A stretch of 64,000 nt of DNA. Origin: Hericium rajendrae. Lineage: Eukaryota > Basidiomycota > Agaricomycetes > Russulales > Hericiaceae. The notes beneath the pieces were generated by a model. That model saw only the letters and a program-made list of their open reading frames with translations. It searched no databases and was not told the origin of the DNA. Numbering within the stretch: position 1 is the first letter of the stretch; every line of letters begins with the position of its first letter. The stretch covers positions 868,001-932,000 of the forward strand of contig CM065885.1 in the NCBI GenBank assembly GCA_033439255.1. The letters run 5' to 3'. Positions 23,601 to 34,902 of this stretch are shown in pieces. A program made the position numbers and the translations under genes.

Positions 23601-26600
23601 CCGTTGATTTTTCAGCCCATGATTAAAGATGTTGACGAGTACGTGGTGAGTGCGAGTCGTTACTTGACATGATGAATTCTGACTTACGCCATGTACAGAC
23701 ACGTCTGCAGGCTGCCATTGATAATTTCCTGGGTGTGACAGCGCTTTGGTCAATCCAATGGTTCAATAAACCTAAATTTCACATTCTGCTGCACTCTCCT
23801 TGTAAGAGGTCTAGGGTTAGGGTCAAGAGATTCAGAAGCGGAAGGGCTTGATTATGTAACAGTAGTCACTTCATCCTCTTACTGTCATCGTAGCTGTTAG
23901 TTTTCCCCATAGAGTGGATTCCAACGCAGCTCGACAGGTGTGACTCAACCATCACCCCCATCTCCCTTACACTTTTTTGCGTTGCCGATCTCTCCATTAA
24001 CTTGGTAGGGACTGTAGGCTTCTAGCAGGTTAGGTGATCACACTGTTCGCTCCGTTGTGGCGTCAGTTTTGCACCGATTCCTATCGTTTTGGCATCGTTC
24101 GAACCGCGCGGATCGTACCTTTCGAACGCTGCCCCACACGCGAGGATTGGATGGGCAGAAGTTGCGGAGCCGTCGGGTTTTTGGAAGGTGATGGAAAATT
24201 AGTGATTGGGCAATAACTCGGGATCGAAGGCACGTAACATGTTCATCTTAGGCTCGTTCGAAAGCGTCACTCCGCAGCTTTCGATCGGTTCATCATACAT
24301 GTCAATCGGCCCACCCATCGTCGCGCGGCGATGTAATCATTGCTCCCATCCTCCTCCCCCCAGCTCTTCCTGTATCTCCACCAATTCTCCACCATTTCCC
24401 TCGTTCCAGGGCTCGTTCTATTCGCGTTCATCAGCCCTTTCACGCCATACCAAGGTTTCAATGCTATCTGAAGTCTTCCATACCCGGTTATACGATGTTT
24501 CCACTGCCTGTGCGGCCTACCTTGCAGCAGAACCCTCGGGGGCCACCTCTGCTGTGCAGTTGCTTGCAACTCCGTGAAGATTGTCCATTTTATCCCTTTC
24601 CTTGCAGTACCACCATCATACTGCCCCTCCTTCGACTTCTCGCTCGACACCGCTATCGTCCTGGACATTATCCCTACACACCTCTCTTTGGATGTGGTCA
24701 TGGTTCTTGGGGGCCTTGATCGAGTAGTATTTCTCTCTACGCGCCCCGCCATGTGCCCCCATATCGGCTGCCGACTATATTGGCAGGTGAGGTTTTGGTT
24801 GCATTCTCGTGCAGCGCTCGTTGCGATCGCACAGGAGTGTTTGGAGAATCTTGGTTGGTCTTTATCTTTTGGATATGCTCATAATATCCAGGAACTCTCA
24901 TGCTTGCTCTTCATCCTTATCCATTCATCCTATCCTTTCATCACTCTCATCTCTGTTTCTTGTGGACTCGGGATCGTGTCCAGAGGGGGAGGGTGTAAGA
25001 GGTCTAGGGTTAGGGTCAAGAGATTCAGAAGCGGAAGGGCTTGATTATGTAACAGTAGTCACTTCATCCTCTTACTGTCATCGTAGCTGTTAGTTTTCCC
25101 CATAGAGTGGATTCCAACGCAGCTCGACAGGTGTGACTCAATCATCACCCCCATCTCCCTTACACTCCTGAACATATCTGATGATTTGGACCTGCTATCC
25201 TGACAGCCACGGAGGGGTTTGAGTCATATAATCTCGTCATTCGACTACGCAGCGTCCACTCGAACCGCCATGCTCCGAGTGTTGACATTAGCACTAGCAT
25301 GTCATTTATGCATGCTGCCCATCATTTGGTCAGCGGCGGGTTGGTTTGAGAATCCAAGTCGGCACGCCTTCCAAGAGCAGCAGGTCGCAGTGTCCAAGAC
25401 CTGCTGAATGATGCGGTCTTTAGCAAACTGATGAATATGCCAGACACTGACACAAGTTGTCGTACGTGAAATTTATCTTTATCTTTATCTCAATAAATAT
25501 CTTACCATTCGAATCAGACTCCCACACGCGCATGGCCCATTCCATCACCATGCCCTTCAAACAGACTCTTACCGTGATGACAGCATCACACCGCCCACCG
25601 CGTGCTGTCCAGGATGGTAGCCTTTCAGTCATGGCATTGCCGAAGCTGAAGCTCCTCGATGGCGACATAGCACACAAAGGTCATTTTGTTGTCTTTGAAT
25701 CCACTAGTGGGTCGCTGGATCTGGGTCGCATCAAAGAGATCTTATGTGTCAAGTCACAGCCTTATGGATTCTTGCTCGAAAGATGGCACATTGGGGAGGA
25801 GGTGCTTCCCTATCGATTACCTGCCATATCGCCCATGAATGAGCTGCTCTTTGTGATCTACGATGTAAGTCAGTCCCTCATAACTATATATGCATGCATT
25901 TAAGTTAGCTGAGACGTTTTCAATAGCGCATCAAATGCTCTGTCCATGCCTTTCATAATTGTAAGCGACAGGCATGCAAGACGTCGAGGACACGTGTCCT
26001 TGTTCAAGAACGACAGGCCACAGACAAGCGGGACCTCGAATATCGGCACGAGGATGGACCAGATGATCTTATTCTCAATCTGGCACAGTTTCGCAGTGCT
26101 ATGGTCACGCAGGAATTACGGGCACCGCCCAACTTCCCTCTCCAATATACTGTCAGTTCACGCGGGACCTCAAGCCCAGTACAAAGCCCTGTTCGAACCC
26201 ACGACTGCAGTATTCCACCACATCTCTTGCACGGCTTGGTCGAGGTTGCAGTCAAGGCATATGATGCACAAAAAGAGATGCCCCCGCCCCAGAAAACAAC
26301 GGCTGGAACGAGGAAACGGAAGGCAACAGGGTCAAGTGTGCGCGGCGCCAAACGCGGACGGCCCTCGCAACCCACAAGTCGTAGCACCCAGGTCTCATCA
26401 AGAGCAGGTATGCCTGTCATAGTCGCTGCGTCACCCATGCCTGCATATGGAAACATAGTGAGCGCGTACACCTCAGGCCACGGGAATGGGTATGAGCACC
26501 CTAGCATGCAGTCCGCCACATCACCCGCGCCCGCATATGGAAACATAGCGAATGCATACACCTTCAGCCAGGGGCATGGGTATGAGCACCCTAGCATGCA

Positions 26601-27312
26601 GCTCGCCACATCACCCACGCCTACATATGGAAACATAGTGAGCACGTACACCTCAGGCCATGGGTATGGGTATGAGCACCCTAGCGTGCAGCTCGCTGCA
26701 TCACCCGCACCCGCATACAGAAACACAGCGAGCGGGCACACCTCGAGCCATGGGCATGGTTATGAACACCCTATCGTACTGCAGGTGCCTTCATTCGTTG
26801 TTCCTACAAACCAGCCTCACTTAGCTTATCACTATGATCCAGACTACACACTTTATCATTCACAAAATCTGCCGTCTCCTTCACTAAACTACTTACATCC
26901 TCAGGGAAATCTCGGGACACCATCATATCAGCATAGTCCATGGACACCTGGGCAAATGCCAAGTACCCCCGTGTTGCACCAGACTGCTCTGAGAGCCACC
27001 CCGGCTACACCGAGCACCTCGAGAGTCGTACAATACCCGGTGGCCAACTGGACTTATGAAGACGCACCTTATTCTCTGGGCGGCTCCACTTACTTCGGGT
27101 CAACGCCGAGTGCTATGCAACCACTTCCAGGCTTGCCAGCCTCAGTTCACGATGACCTGGTCTCGGAATATGCAGAAGGTGGAAATGCAATGTATTTTGG
27201 TAAGTTCGCATCATGTCAAAATGCAGCATCGATCACTTACTCGTTGCCAGATCCCCAGCGTGGAGCCAATTCTCAGCCATCGCAACAACCCCTCTATTAT
27301 CCACCTCGATAG
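20655..27312 (+). CDS. Transposase-like protein of a family expanded in agaricomycetes (interrupted)
   Basis: Starts MMSSDGPK, then a C2-H2-like finger ('FQCLVCPSPE', with H at 'RHEDMEIH'), an acidic low-complexity region, and 'ECLTDLLSAFLCAVFSESEL'. Core segments follow: 'KANGLRIKSLPMWLYCDDTS' and 'GNVSKKWNKHNSFLFILAGL' (the 'DDTSGN' signature), 'NIHFLSTSNLASPLEMLEAI', 'VIPWILAFLGDNPMQSELV', 'HIGLNGKFFCRICKV', 'ELDPHADMPVEILHVVLLSI' and 'TLVNYAGSLTGHDFRIMVQV'. An LTR element (23801-25164) sits in the exon after 'HILLHSP'; family similarity resumes beyond it ('GFESYNLVIRLRSVHSN', then 'VLVQERQATDKRDLEYRHED'). The C-terminal tail is P/S/Y/G-rich with four 30-residue repeats. Short frame interruptions follow the insertion. 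I know this protein type from many mushroom genomes but not under a formal name; a DD-type catalytic role is inferred. Confidence 0.7.
23801..23971. repeat. Left LTR
   Basis: 171 bp, TGTAAG...CTTACA. Contains TAGGGTTAGGGT, two telomere-like repeats, near its start. Confidence 0.9.
24994..25164. repeat. Right LTR
   Basis: 171 bp, one visible difference from the left LTR. Confidence 0.9.
26431..26790 (+). repeat. Four tandem 90-bp repeats in the transposase tail
   Basis: Units begin at 26431, 26521, 26611 and 26701, each starting TCACCC. They encode 30-residue repeats of the form SPxPAYGNI...Y(T/S)S.GHG.GYEHPSxQ. The unit length is a multiple of three, so copy number can change without loss of frame. 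Confidence 0.95.
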
Positions 27313-28203
27313 CAACGTACGTAAACATCCATTGAGTCGATGGCATAGCTAGTCATTGAACATTCGCAGCAGAGGGGAAGCAGCCGTATGGTGAGGGACA
27401 GCGTGAATCGAACAGTTGGCGCAGGCGTGTGCCACTGTGGTGGACTTAACGCGATAGATCGATCTGTGATGAATAGCAAAGATGGGTGCTGGCCGATGTG
27501 GATGGTCTGGTCGCTGTGTTCAAGAGCAACTCGCAATGTGTGATTCGGGATTGTGCAGATGAAATAGAGTCTTTTGTGAGATCATCAAGTCTGTAAGTTC
27601 GTGTGAGACGCTGGTGAGATGCCCAGGCAGAAGATCGCGCCCACTCAAAGTCCGCATGCCACGCTTCCTTGCAGTGAATGCCGTCGCCTCTGTCCCTTCA
27701 CCGTCCGTTGCTTCACTCTGTTTCTGGCCCTTTTCTTTCTCCCCCTTTCTTTGACTCTGAGAGATGAACGGCATGTCAGCATGCTCTGATAATACCACCC
27801 AAGCTACGTAATGGTAAGCTAGGCCAGCAAGTCATCTGGCTTCGAGACTGTTAATACAGGATTGGCCGTGCTGGCCGTTCGAGTGCTAGAATATGCCGCA
27901 GGAGCAGGACTGCAGGAGGTTCGTCATCCCAAGTCGCCAGGGCAGTCGTTCGACATCCGCACTGGCAGGAAAAGTCGAGGCCTTCTTGCACGTCCTAGTA
28001 TTTATTTATCACCATTTGTTTTCAATTTATTTCAGTCTGAACAAGAACGGCTGACTGCTGAGTGGCCACTGGAGCACATCCCAAGTGAGCGAACGTGTGA
28101 CTGCCATCACGTGGCACGTGCCATTCCGGTGAGGATTTTTTTCGGCGTTGTCTGTCAGTGGACTGATCCTGCTGCTTTGTTGCTCGATCCTCTTCCTCCC
28201 AAC
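27313..28203. other. Spacer between the two plus-strand transposon genes
   Basis: No protein family seen. The frame upstream of the companion gene is open from about 27862, so an earlier start is possible; the stretch is otherwise featureless to me. Confidence 0.4.
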
Positions 28204-29765
28204 ATGGCCTCACAGCAGCCTTCGACGTCGCGACAGCCTGCCCCATGCAATGTGGGTCCCATGCGAACACTTTCTGGCCACGTTCAGCCTAGCCTATATG
28301 CGAACTCTCCACGCCGACAGCTGTCTCTCACAGACAACAATGGGTTGCACCGGACTCAGTCGCTCCAGTTGCTCAGCCAGTTCAGCCAAGGTTCATCCAG
28401 CCAAAGCTTAGGTGATTCTTCTTATCCTCCGACGTCCGGAAATTACCTTCCAGCAAGAACCTCCGTCGAAGAAGGGTTTTTTGGATCGGCGAATGTAGGT
28501 CCAAGCATGGCATATGGACCGCCAGCTGCTGCAATCGTGGATGGCATCGCTAATCAGCTCAAGCTCAAGGATGAGCACCGTATCGAGCTACATACTTTCA
28601 GCCAAGTAAGTTTTTTTCTGATCGACACCAAATTTGTCCCGTTAACCATTTCACGTACCCAGGCATCTATCACTGTTCAGAACATGATGATATACGGCCA
28701 TCTCATGCAGCACGATGAACAAAATGAAGAGATTCTTACCGTCCAGCATGAGACTGTGGACAGGGTCGAAAGCGTGGAACAGCGCACGAGCCAGGGATGG
28801 CAGATGGCGAAAGTACAAGAGGTATGTACATTTCTCATATCTGCCTGTTCCGCACAAGGTGAGATATGCTGATGCACTCATACAGGAAATCCTCAAGGAA
28901 CTTACCCAACACTGGTTGACAAAACCGGTCAACGCCTACGGCAAGCCCCTGACCCGAAGCCTCGAGGTGAGCTTGAAGATATACTTGTCTGATCCACTCA
29001 ACTGTTGTCTCACATACTGTGCAGAAATACATATCGCAGAATGCGGTGAAGCTCCACCTACCGTTATACAACAATGACCCCATCATCAAGCGGACCGTGG
29101 AGAAATTCCTCAATAGTTATCAGACAACGCAGCGCAGGAACAACCTTCGAGGCGTATGTATTGACTGCGCAACGATCTTGTCCCGTTCTTATTAATGCGG
29201 CCTTCTTCTTTCTAGTTGATCGAGTCTATTGCACGAGATGACACCCTCGATATGTACACAACAAGGATGTTGAATCTATATGCCCAAGGTCCCAATAAGA
29301 AACCAACCAAGGCAGTAAAAGCGCAGTTTGCCCTAATGGTACGCAGCATGCTGAATATTATATATACATGCCAGACTAATGTGATCATACAGCACTTTGT
29401 TCAAGTCAGGCTAGCACGTGAGGGACGCAACCCTAAGGCATTCTGGAAGGACATGGACAGCAAACTGACCCATCTGGTCAAAGAGAACGGAAGGAGCCGC
29501 AAGGCCACGAAATGGGAACAGTAAGTCTTTGCTTCTGCGTTAGTGACGGCATTACTGAATGTATTCTAGATGGTATATGAAGATGATCGAGGATGACGCG
29601 AAGGCCTTCAGGACCTATGACGATGAACACTTGACAGGCCTCAATTTGGATGCTGAGAGTGACATCAGCGACCAGGAGGAGGGTCCCGCTGAAGGTGTGG
29701 CTGATGAGGAGGCTGTCGCTGAGGATTTTGCTGAGGGTGTCGCCGAAGGTGCCGAGGCATACTAG
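28204..29765 (+). CDS. Transposon companion protein of unknown function
   Basis: N-terminal half is low-complexity, S/Q/P-rich ('MASQQPSTSRQPAPCNVGPM'). The structured part starts 'IANQLKLKDEHRIELHTFSQ' and runs through 'ASITVQNMMIYGHLMQHDEQ', a coiled-coil-like 'ILTVQHETVDRVESVEQR', 'EILKELTQHWLTKPVNAYG', 'NDPIIKRTVEKFLNSYQTTQ', 'RRNNLRGLIESIARDDTLD' and 'REGRNPKAFWKDMDSKLTHL'. It ends in an acidic repeat 'AEGVADEEAVAEDFAEGV'. Six short introns were read (for example after 'HTFSQ', 'KVQE' and 'KWEQ'). Proteins with the 'FWxxxDxxLxxL' C-terminal part often accompany the 'DDTSGN' transposase in agaricomycetes, as I remember it. Start chosen at the ATG at 28204, which has a good context (CCAACATGG). 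Confidence 0.65.
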
Positions 29766-29965
29766 AGTCATGTTGAAGTCCTTAGTAGTAAAGTGGTGAA
29801 ATAAACGGTATTCATTGCCAACGGGTCTATATAACCTCTACAGAGTGTATATCTAACAGGGAGAGCAACATATTATCGCGGGACAGCAGGCAGGATAGAC
29901 GGGAGGCATGCCGAGACATGCCGATGCATGGCATGCCTGGGCGTCTGCGATAGACGGGATTGAAA

Positions 29966-30082
29966 AATCAGATTGGCCATTAAACATAGTCGGCCCGATT
30001 TGCCATCCTGCCCAATCTGATTGCCCTTTGTCGTGAATCACTCAGATTTAAGATTTCCGGAAATTGACTTGCTACCTGTGTA
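29966..30082 (-). repeat. Right terminal inverted repeat of the transposon
   Basis: Reverse complement matches the left end. Subterminal copies of an AATCTGATT-like word lie here (29966-29974 and 30012-30022), a usual form of transposase binding site in other DNA elements. Confidence 0.7.
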
Positions 30083-30284
30083 TGTTTCCTTGAAGTCGCC
30101 GTCAGGAAGCTGGGATCTCTTGAGCAAGTACAGAAGTGTCCTGAAACTATGCAGCCCCTCATATAAATTTGTACTATGTTGAAGCCATCCGAGCTAGTCA
30201 GTTGCGTTGACGACAGGCGCAGATTATGACCGTTGATTGAATGATTCCGCAAGCAGTCCATCACGAATGAATAGTACTTCCTCC

Positions 30285-30311
30285 CACCATCACCATCACC
30301 ATCACCATCAC
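30285..30311. repeat. CACCAT hexanucleotide microsatellite
   Basis: Four to five units just upstream of a decayed membrane-family copy; probably in its 5' untranslated region. Confidence 0.8.
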
Positions 30312-30341
30312 CCATATATCCATAGCCCGATGCCTGCAAAC

Positions 30342-31570
30342 ATGGTGAGTTTGAGAACTCTCGTTGAATTCCTTACGCGATAACTGACCCGTCGTTCAGT
30401 CCATGTTCGAACCCTCGAACGAGATGGTCGGCTTCGTCTCGATGAACATGCGTAGTACCCTCGATATCCTGTATGCCTGTCTCCCCGTGCTTATCAGCTG
30501 CGTGTGGACACCCGTGCATATGGACATCAGCCGCAATTTGCAGACGCCAATGAAGCGCCTCTGGCGGAAGCTTGGCTGGGCGATGATGACCATCGTCTCC
30601 CCCGAGCGCATCCTTGTCATAGCCATCCATGAATTCGTCGGAGCGGAGTGGACCATGAACCGTGTCAATACATTCCACGACACGGAGTGGGGGAGGACAT
30701 GGCGGAAGAAAATATGTGGACGTTGATGGATGACTTCTATCTGAATATGGACGGTCACAGATATGAGGATCGTAGCCTATCGTCCGAGAGCATCGTCGAC
30801 TCATGCGCGACAAAGCTATCCCACCCATCCGGTCCCACACCAGCAAAATCCAGAACCGCAGCAAAGTCGGCTCATTCACGAAGCTGCTTGCGTGCACCCA
30901 GGTATCGTGGCTGGCTGACCAGTGCATCGGGCGCAAAGCTGAGGATCTTCCGACGTCACTGTTGGAGCTCGGGACGATCACATATGTCTTCATATCCCTG
31001 GTTATATATGCTTTCTTTCAGCAAAAACCAAGGATGTTGTCACTCACATCATTGATGTCTACCGCTTGCCGAGTTCCAAATCCAAAGTGACTGCACCTGG
31101 CGTGCCTCGCGTTGGTCACGAGGCCAGTGTTCGGACGCTGTGTTCGGAGGAGATAAAGCAGAGTGCAGACGAAGCAGAACGAGGTTTTATCACAGACCTC
31201 AATACACGGCGCGTCACCTCTCGCCGCAAATCTTCCCCTCTCATCAAGTGCATCCAACATCACGAACAAGGTCACTCGAGCCTTCGGCATGACCGGATGC
31301 GCTTTCTACGGCGACTTCCACTGCCTTGCGTGGACCTTTGGCTTCCCAACTGCGGCAAAGAAGTGGCTCTGGCGCGTGTGCTTCATCGTGACGTCCCTTC
31401 CTCGAACCCCGTGGCTTGCTACCTGGTTTGATAAAAAGGGCTTTGATGAGATGGAAACACATATAACCGTGACGACGTGCACATGTGTTACTTCACGTGT
31501 AATCATCCTCATTGAGATGTTCGTGAGTCTGCGGAGGATCCGAGCGGGCATGTTCCAGATTGTTCAATAG
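30342..31570 (+). pseudogene. Decayed membrane-family copy (copy C)
   Basis: Begins with ATG (30342-30344) followed at once by GTGAGT; the acceptor is at 30399 and exon 2 reads 'SMFEPSNEMVGFVSMNMRST', then 'LDILYACLPVLISCVW'. The frame shifts near 30695 (the family's 'EDMWTL.DGF' is read in another frame) and again before 'NRSKVGSFTKLLACTQVSW'. Later pieces are 'GRKAEDLPTSLLELGTITYV', 'VTRAFGMTGCAFYGDFHCLA', 'KKWLWRVCFIVTSLP' and 'VIILIEMFVSLRRIRAGMF'. Otherwise full length, so loss of function looks fairly recent. It lies about 260 bp beyond the right end of the transposon. Confidence 0.85.
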
Positions 31571-32364
31571 TCGTACTCTATACCGCATTTTTGATCATAT
31601 GACTCTACCGAGCAGAAAGCTGTCGATAGCGAAGTTGGCATTGTCTCTCTTCCGTTATCTTCTACGGTATCTCATGGGTCATAACATGTCTTGCTCAATA
31701 TGTACTTACCTTCATTCTTGGGTGCGGCAGCATCCATGCGGGTGATAAGGTTGCTGGCGTTGCTGTACATACAGCTGGAGGGCAAATCGAATAATCGTCC
31801 ACGTGTCTTGCGTGCCACCATTCAAGCATTGGGCCGTCGATCTGGAGCGCGCAAAGGCCGGTCAATGTCAGCGTCACAACTCGCGTGAGGGCCTCTCGTC
31901 CACGCAGCCTGGTAGCAGGGCAACACCTAGCAATACGAGCGATGTGGTGACCAATGTGGATGACCTAAAGCTGGGTTTCCTTTAGCAGTGTATCAGAAGA
32001 GACAGAACTGGTGCAGGTGCACTGTAGAAAGAGTCAGTTCCAGTCGACAGCCGCCGTGACCAGTGGGAATGGTCGTCGATGTTGGGACACCCGAGACGTG
32101 TCTCTGCCCGCGGCAGTCGTGAAGCTTTCTGGAACTGCGTGGTGTGATTTGAAATATTTTCGTGACAGAAAAGGCCAGCATTGTATACAGCTGCAAAGGT
32201 TGAGGACGGAATGAATGGGATCATTTGCCAGAAGTTCAAGAAGGAAACGACAAACGATCGGAATTACTTCCGCGCCGCTGCAGCAAATCTTATCTTATCA
32301 GTGTTGCCCACACTACGCTTTGCAAATTGCAGGTCAGAAAGAATATCATTTACTTCAATTTCCA
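31571..32364. other. Spacer between copy C and a tRNA-Asp gene
   Basis: The last 150 bp match, in the same order relative to the tRNA, the blocks upstream of the two tRNA-Asp genes at 36 and 38.7 kb, including ATCTTATCTTATC at 32287-32299. The rest shows nothing. Confidence 0.5.
32287..32299 (-). promoter_or_regulatory. GATAAGATAAGAT motif upstream of tRNA-Asp
   Basis: 65 bp upstream of the tRNA 5' end; the same word is placed likewise at the other two tRNA-Asp genes. Confidence 0.45.
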
Positions 32365-32453
32365 TCCCTGGTAGTGTATCGGCTAGTACACCCGCTTGTC
32401 ACTAGCTTCTGCTGAGTGCGCGGGAGAGCGGGGTTCGACTCCCCGCCAAGGAG
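32365..32453 (+). tRNA. tRNA-Asp (GTC), with intron
   Basis: Acceptor TCCCTGG pairs with CCAAGGA (one mismatch), discriminator G as in eukaryotic tRNA-Asp. D stem GTGT/ACAC, anticodon stem CCCGC/GCGGG, loop TTGTCA-C with anticodon GTC at 32398-32400. A 17-bp intron (32402-32418) sits one base after the anticodon, the standard eukaryotic place. T arm CGGGG-TTCGACT-CCCCG gives a clean B box. Confidence 0.9.
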
Positions 32454-32671
32454 ATAGGCAGTGAAAATTTCCATTTTGCTTTGTTGCATCGTGCTGTGGT
32501 TGTGCTGCATGGACATACATACTTGTCGGACGCCTTGCCGTCACTCACGACATCCGTTTGTCCTTTTCTGCAGAGGCACCGGTGCTCGAATCATCGTATA
32601 ATGGCTATGACCTGCAAACATCGTCCTTACTATTCTACAAACACACATACAAGCTCATCCATATGGGTATT

Positions 32672-34902
32672 CTATACCCGCGCCACCAGCACCGGCAAGC
32701 CAGACTCCCGCCTTCCCTTCACGCCCGGACTCGAGATAGGGCCCATGCGCCACTCGATGGTTGCGTCCTTCGGCGGTGCCAAGCGCAGCGCCGGCAAGAG
32801 CGTCGCGAGCACAGTTTCTGCCGTGCACATCAACACACGATCCACGACGGCCATTGGAACACCACTCACTGATTTCCAGCAGCGCGAACTTGAACCCGCT
32901 GCGCAGTGCATACAACTCAATCAGCCAGGCATAAAGCGAGAAAGGAAGGAGAGCACGCACATGCAGCTGCGCCCGCCGCCGTAGAACGTCAGCGTGTTCG
33001 CATACACGCCCGGCACGCCCGCGTCGCCGACGGCCGCGGGGAGCGGCGCGAGCCAGCGCTCGGGGCGCCACGCCGTGGCGTCGGCGCCCCAGAGCTGCGG
33101 ATCGCGGTTGAGCCCGTAGATCGACGTCACGACGTCCGTGTTGGCGGGGATGTGGATCGGGCCGGCGGTCGTCGGGAGGATGGCAGCGGATTTTGCGCTG
33201 TGCGTCGTATGTTATCAAGGTAAGGTGAAGTCAGCTATGCAGAGGGGGAGACGCACGTGCGGATGATCATCGTGAAGGGCGGGTACCTTTGGGCTCGTTA
33301 GTACAGGGTAAAGGGAAGGGCGCGCGACGTACAGGCGGAGTGTCTCGCGCACGACGGCCTCGAGGTATGGTAGCGCGTTGAGCGCGTCGTAGTCGAGCTC
33401 GCCCGCGCTCTCGTCGAGCGCGGCCACGAGCTCTGCGCGCAGGCGCGCCTGTGCATCCGGGTGCGCGGCGAGGACATGCATGAGGCGCGAGAGCGCGGAC
33501 GTCGTGGTGTCCATCGCGGCGAAGATGAGCACGCTGCAACGCGTTAGCAGCAGTACATATCACATGCTTGGAAAAGAAGACGTACTTGACCTGGGCGAGC
33601 AGCTCCGCCTCGCTCAGCCGCTCAGCGCCCTCCTGTGCCTGTGCCCGCACTGGCCCTGAGATCAGTGCTAGCCTAAAGGAGCTTGAACAGAACGACTTAC
33701 TTAGAACACTCATGATGTCTTTCCCACCGTCAGCGCCGTCAAGCCCATCCGCGAGTTTTGCAGCGAGGACGTCGCGTGCGCAGGCGTCCATCGTGTCGAC
33801 AGAACTCACGAGACGCTGCCACGCAGGCCACGGCAGCGCATGCGCGATCGCGCGGCGCAGGCTCGCGGGGCCCGCATGTGCCATGAAGGGCGTGAGCGAC
33901 TGCAGGAACGTCAGGTCCGAAAGCGCGGGGCTGCGTGCGGGGGCAGGTGAGCACGCGGTGCAGAGGCGGGGCACAAGAGAAGTGGACGCACACGAGCGCC
34001 TTGACGGCGCCGCCGTAGGCGTCGCTCTTGCCCTCGTTGTTGAGCGCGTCAAAGGAGTGTCCGAGGCCGCCCTGGCCGATGAGCTCGAGCGCGAGGCGCG
34101 TCGTCCACGCGAGCATGTCGAGTTCGGTGGGCCCGGCGGCCGTCTGCGCGACGAGAATGTCGCGGAGCTGCGGGGTGTCAGCAATTCGGCAGGAGTGCGG
34201 TGGAGAATGGCAGCGTACCTCGTTGGTGATGCGCTGGAAGATGGGGGCCATGGCGCGCATGTGCGCGACGGAGAAGACGGGGTTGAGCAGCTTGCGCTGG
34301 CGGCGGTGATGGTCGCCTGTAGGTCGCGTTCGGTTAGCTCCGAGTACATTCTGTCGAGTAAGACATACCCGTGGTGGAGAGGATCCCCTGGTTGCCGAAG
34401 ACAATACCTGTCGACCTGGGCGAATGTAAGGATGTCCTGATGGTGACAAGTTAGGCAGGAGGTAGGAGACGTACTCGCGAAAGGCATCAGACTCTTCGTA
34501 GATGTGCTGGTCTTTGAGGACGATGTGCTGCAGCGCCTGTGGATCGCTCACATACAGCATAGTGTCCTGCCCATACGATTAGCCACGCACAGCGGAAACG
34601 AAGTAAGGGATACCCACGCCGAAGAAGCCGGATAGTCTGACAATGCGACCGTATTTCTGGATGATATCGTCATGGAATTTGTATCCCACAATGGGATGAA
34701 AGAGTTGTTCGAGATTGCCTTTGCTTCCTGCGTCAATTTCGCCCAATGGCCTCTACTGATTGAGATGCTCACCAACGATAAACGACGGAGAAGGCGGGCC
34801 GGGGATGCGGCGGAGAGCACTCTGCCTCAACCATCCACGGACGAGTTTGAATGCGAAGGCGAGCACGGGAGCGGATAGTATGAAGAGAACAAGGTGGAGC
34901 AT
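32672..34902 (-). CDS. Cytochrome P450 monooxygenase
   Basis: Membrane-anchored haem-thiolate oxygenase. N-terminal anchor 'MLHLVLFILSAPVLAFAFKL' is followed by the proline-rich hinge 'RRIPGPPSPSF'. Then 'YGRIVRLSGFFG', 'TMLYVSDPQALQHIVLKDQ', 'DHHRRQRKLLNPVFSVAHM' (helix C W/R region), the I-helix 'VLIFAAMDTTTSALSRLMHV' with the acid-Thr pair, the K-helix ExxR in 'LEAVVRETLRLYPPF', and 'WRPERW'. The haem loop is 'FYGGGRSCIGFKFALLEI', rebuilt across an intron placed inside the Cys-Ile codon pair. C-terminus 'GLPVLVARV', stop at 32672-32674. About a dozen short introns. The haem loop has Tyr-Gly where most P450s have Phe-Gly-x-Gly, a common fungal variant. Substrate unknown; the layout recalls CYP5150/CYP512-like fungal families, but that is a guess. 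Confidence 0.9.

Larger units (their letters stand above)
23801..25164. mobile_element. Small LTR retroelement fossil (non-autonomous, TRIM-like)
   Basis: Two 171-bp direct repeats (23801-23971 and 24994-25164), each starting TGTAAG and ending CTTACA, differ at one position that I can see. A polypurine run AGAGGGGGAGGG lies directly before the right repeat. The element is flanked by a 5-bp duplication CTCCT (23796-23800 and 25165-25169). The roughly 1.0 kb interior shows no recognisable gag or pol, so it looks like a non-autonomous relative of a larger LTR family. Near-identical LTRs suggest a very young insertion. It lies inside the transposase gene of the surrounding DNA element. Family (Gypsy or Copia) cannot be told. 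Confidence 0.9.
19036..30082. mobile_element. Large DNA-transposon-like unit with terminal inverted repeats and three genes
   Basis: About 11.0 kb, of which 1.36 kb is a later LTR insertion. The two ends are inverted copies of each other over about 120-140 bp. Outermost bases read TACACGGGCAGCAAGT on the left and TACACAGGTAGCAAGT on the right (reverse strand). The inner block shares AAATCGGGCCGA(T/C)TATGT and a GCCAATC motif. Inside are a minus-strand coiled-coil/NLS protein, a plus-strand transposase-like gene and a plus-strand companion gene. I could not find a convincing target-site duplication; neither a 2-bp TG nor an 8-bp repeat is persuasive. The protein layout recalls Tnp2/CACTA-type elements only loosely, so the superfamily is left open. 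Confidence 0.7.

Noticed and set aside
23972-24993. Protein-coding gene inside the LTR fossil
   Set aside because: Only short frames on both strands, none with gag, protease, RT or integrase features.
30285-30311. Histidine-repeat coding region
   Set aside because: The CACCAT run lies upstream of the start codon of a decayed gene, and no frame through it continues into a known protein.
32877-34440. Long plus-strand frames opposite the P450 (for example 33568-34440)
   Set aside because: GC-rich shadow frames; the minus strand carries every P450 motif in order.
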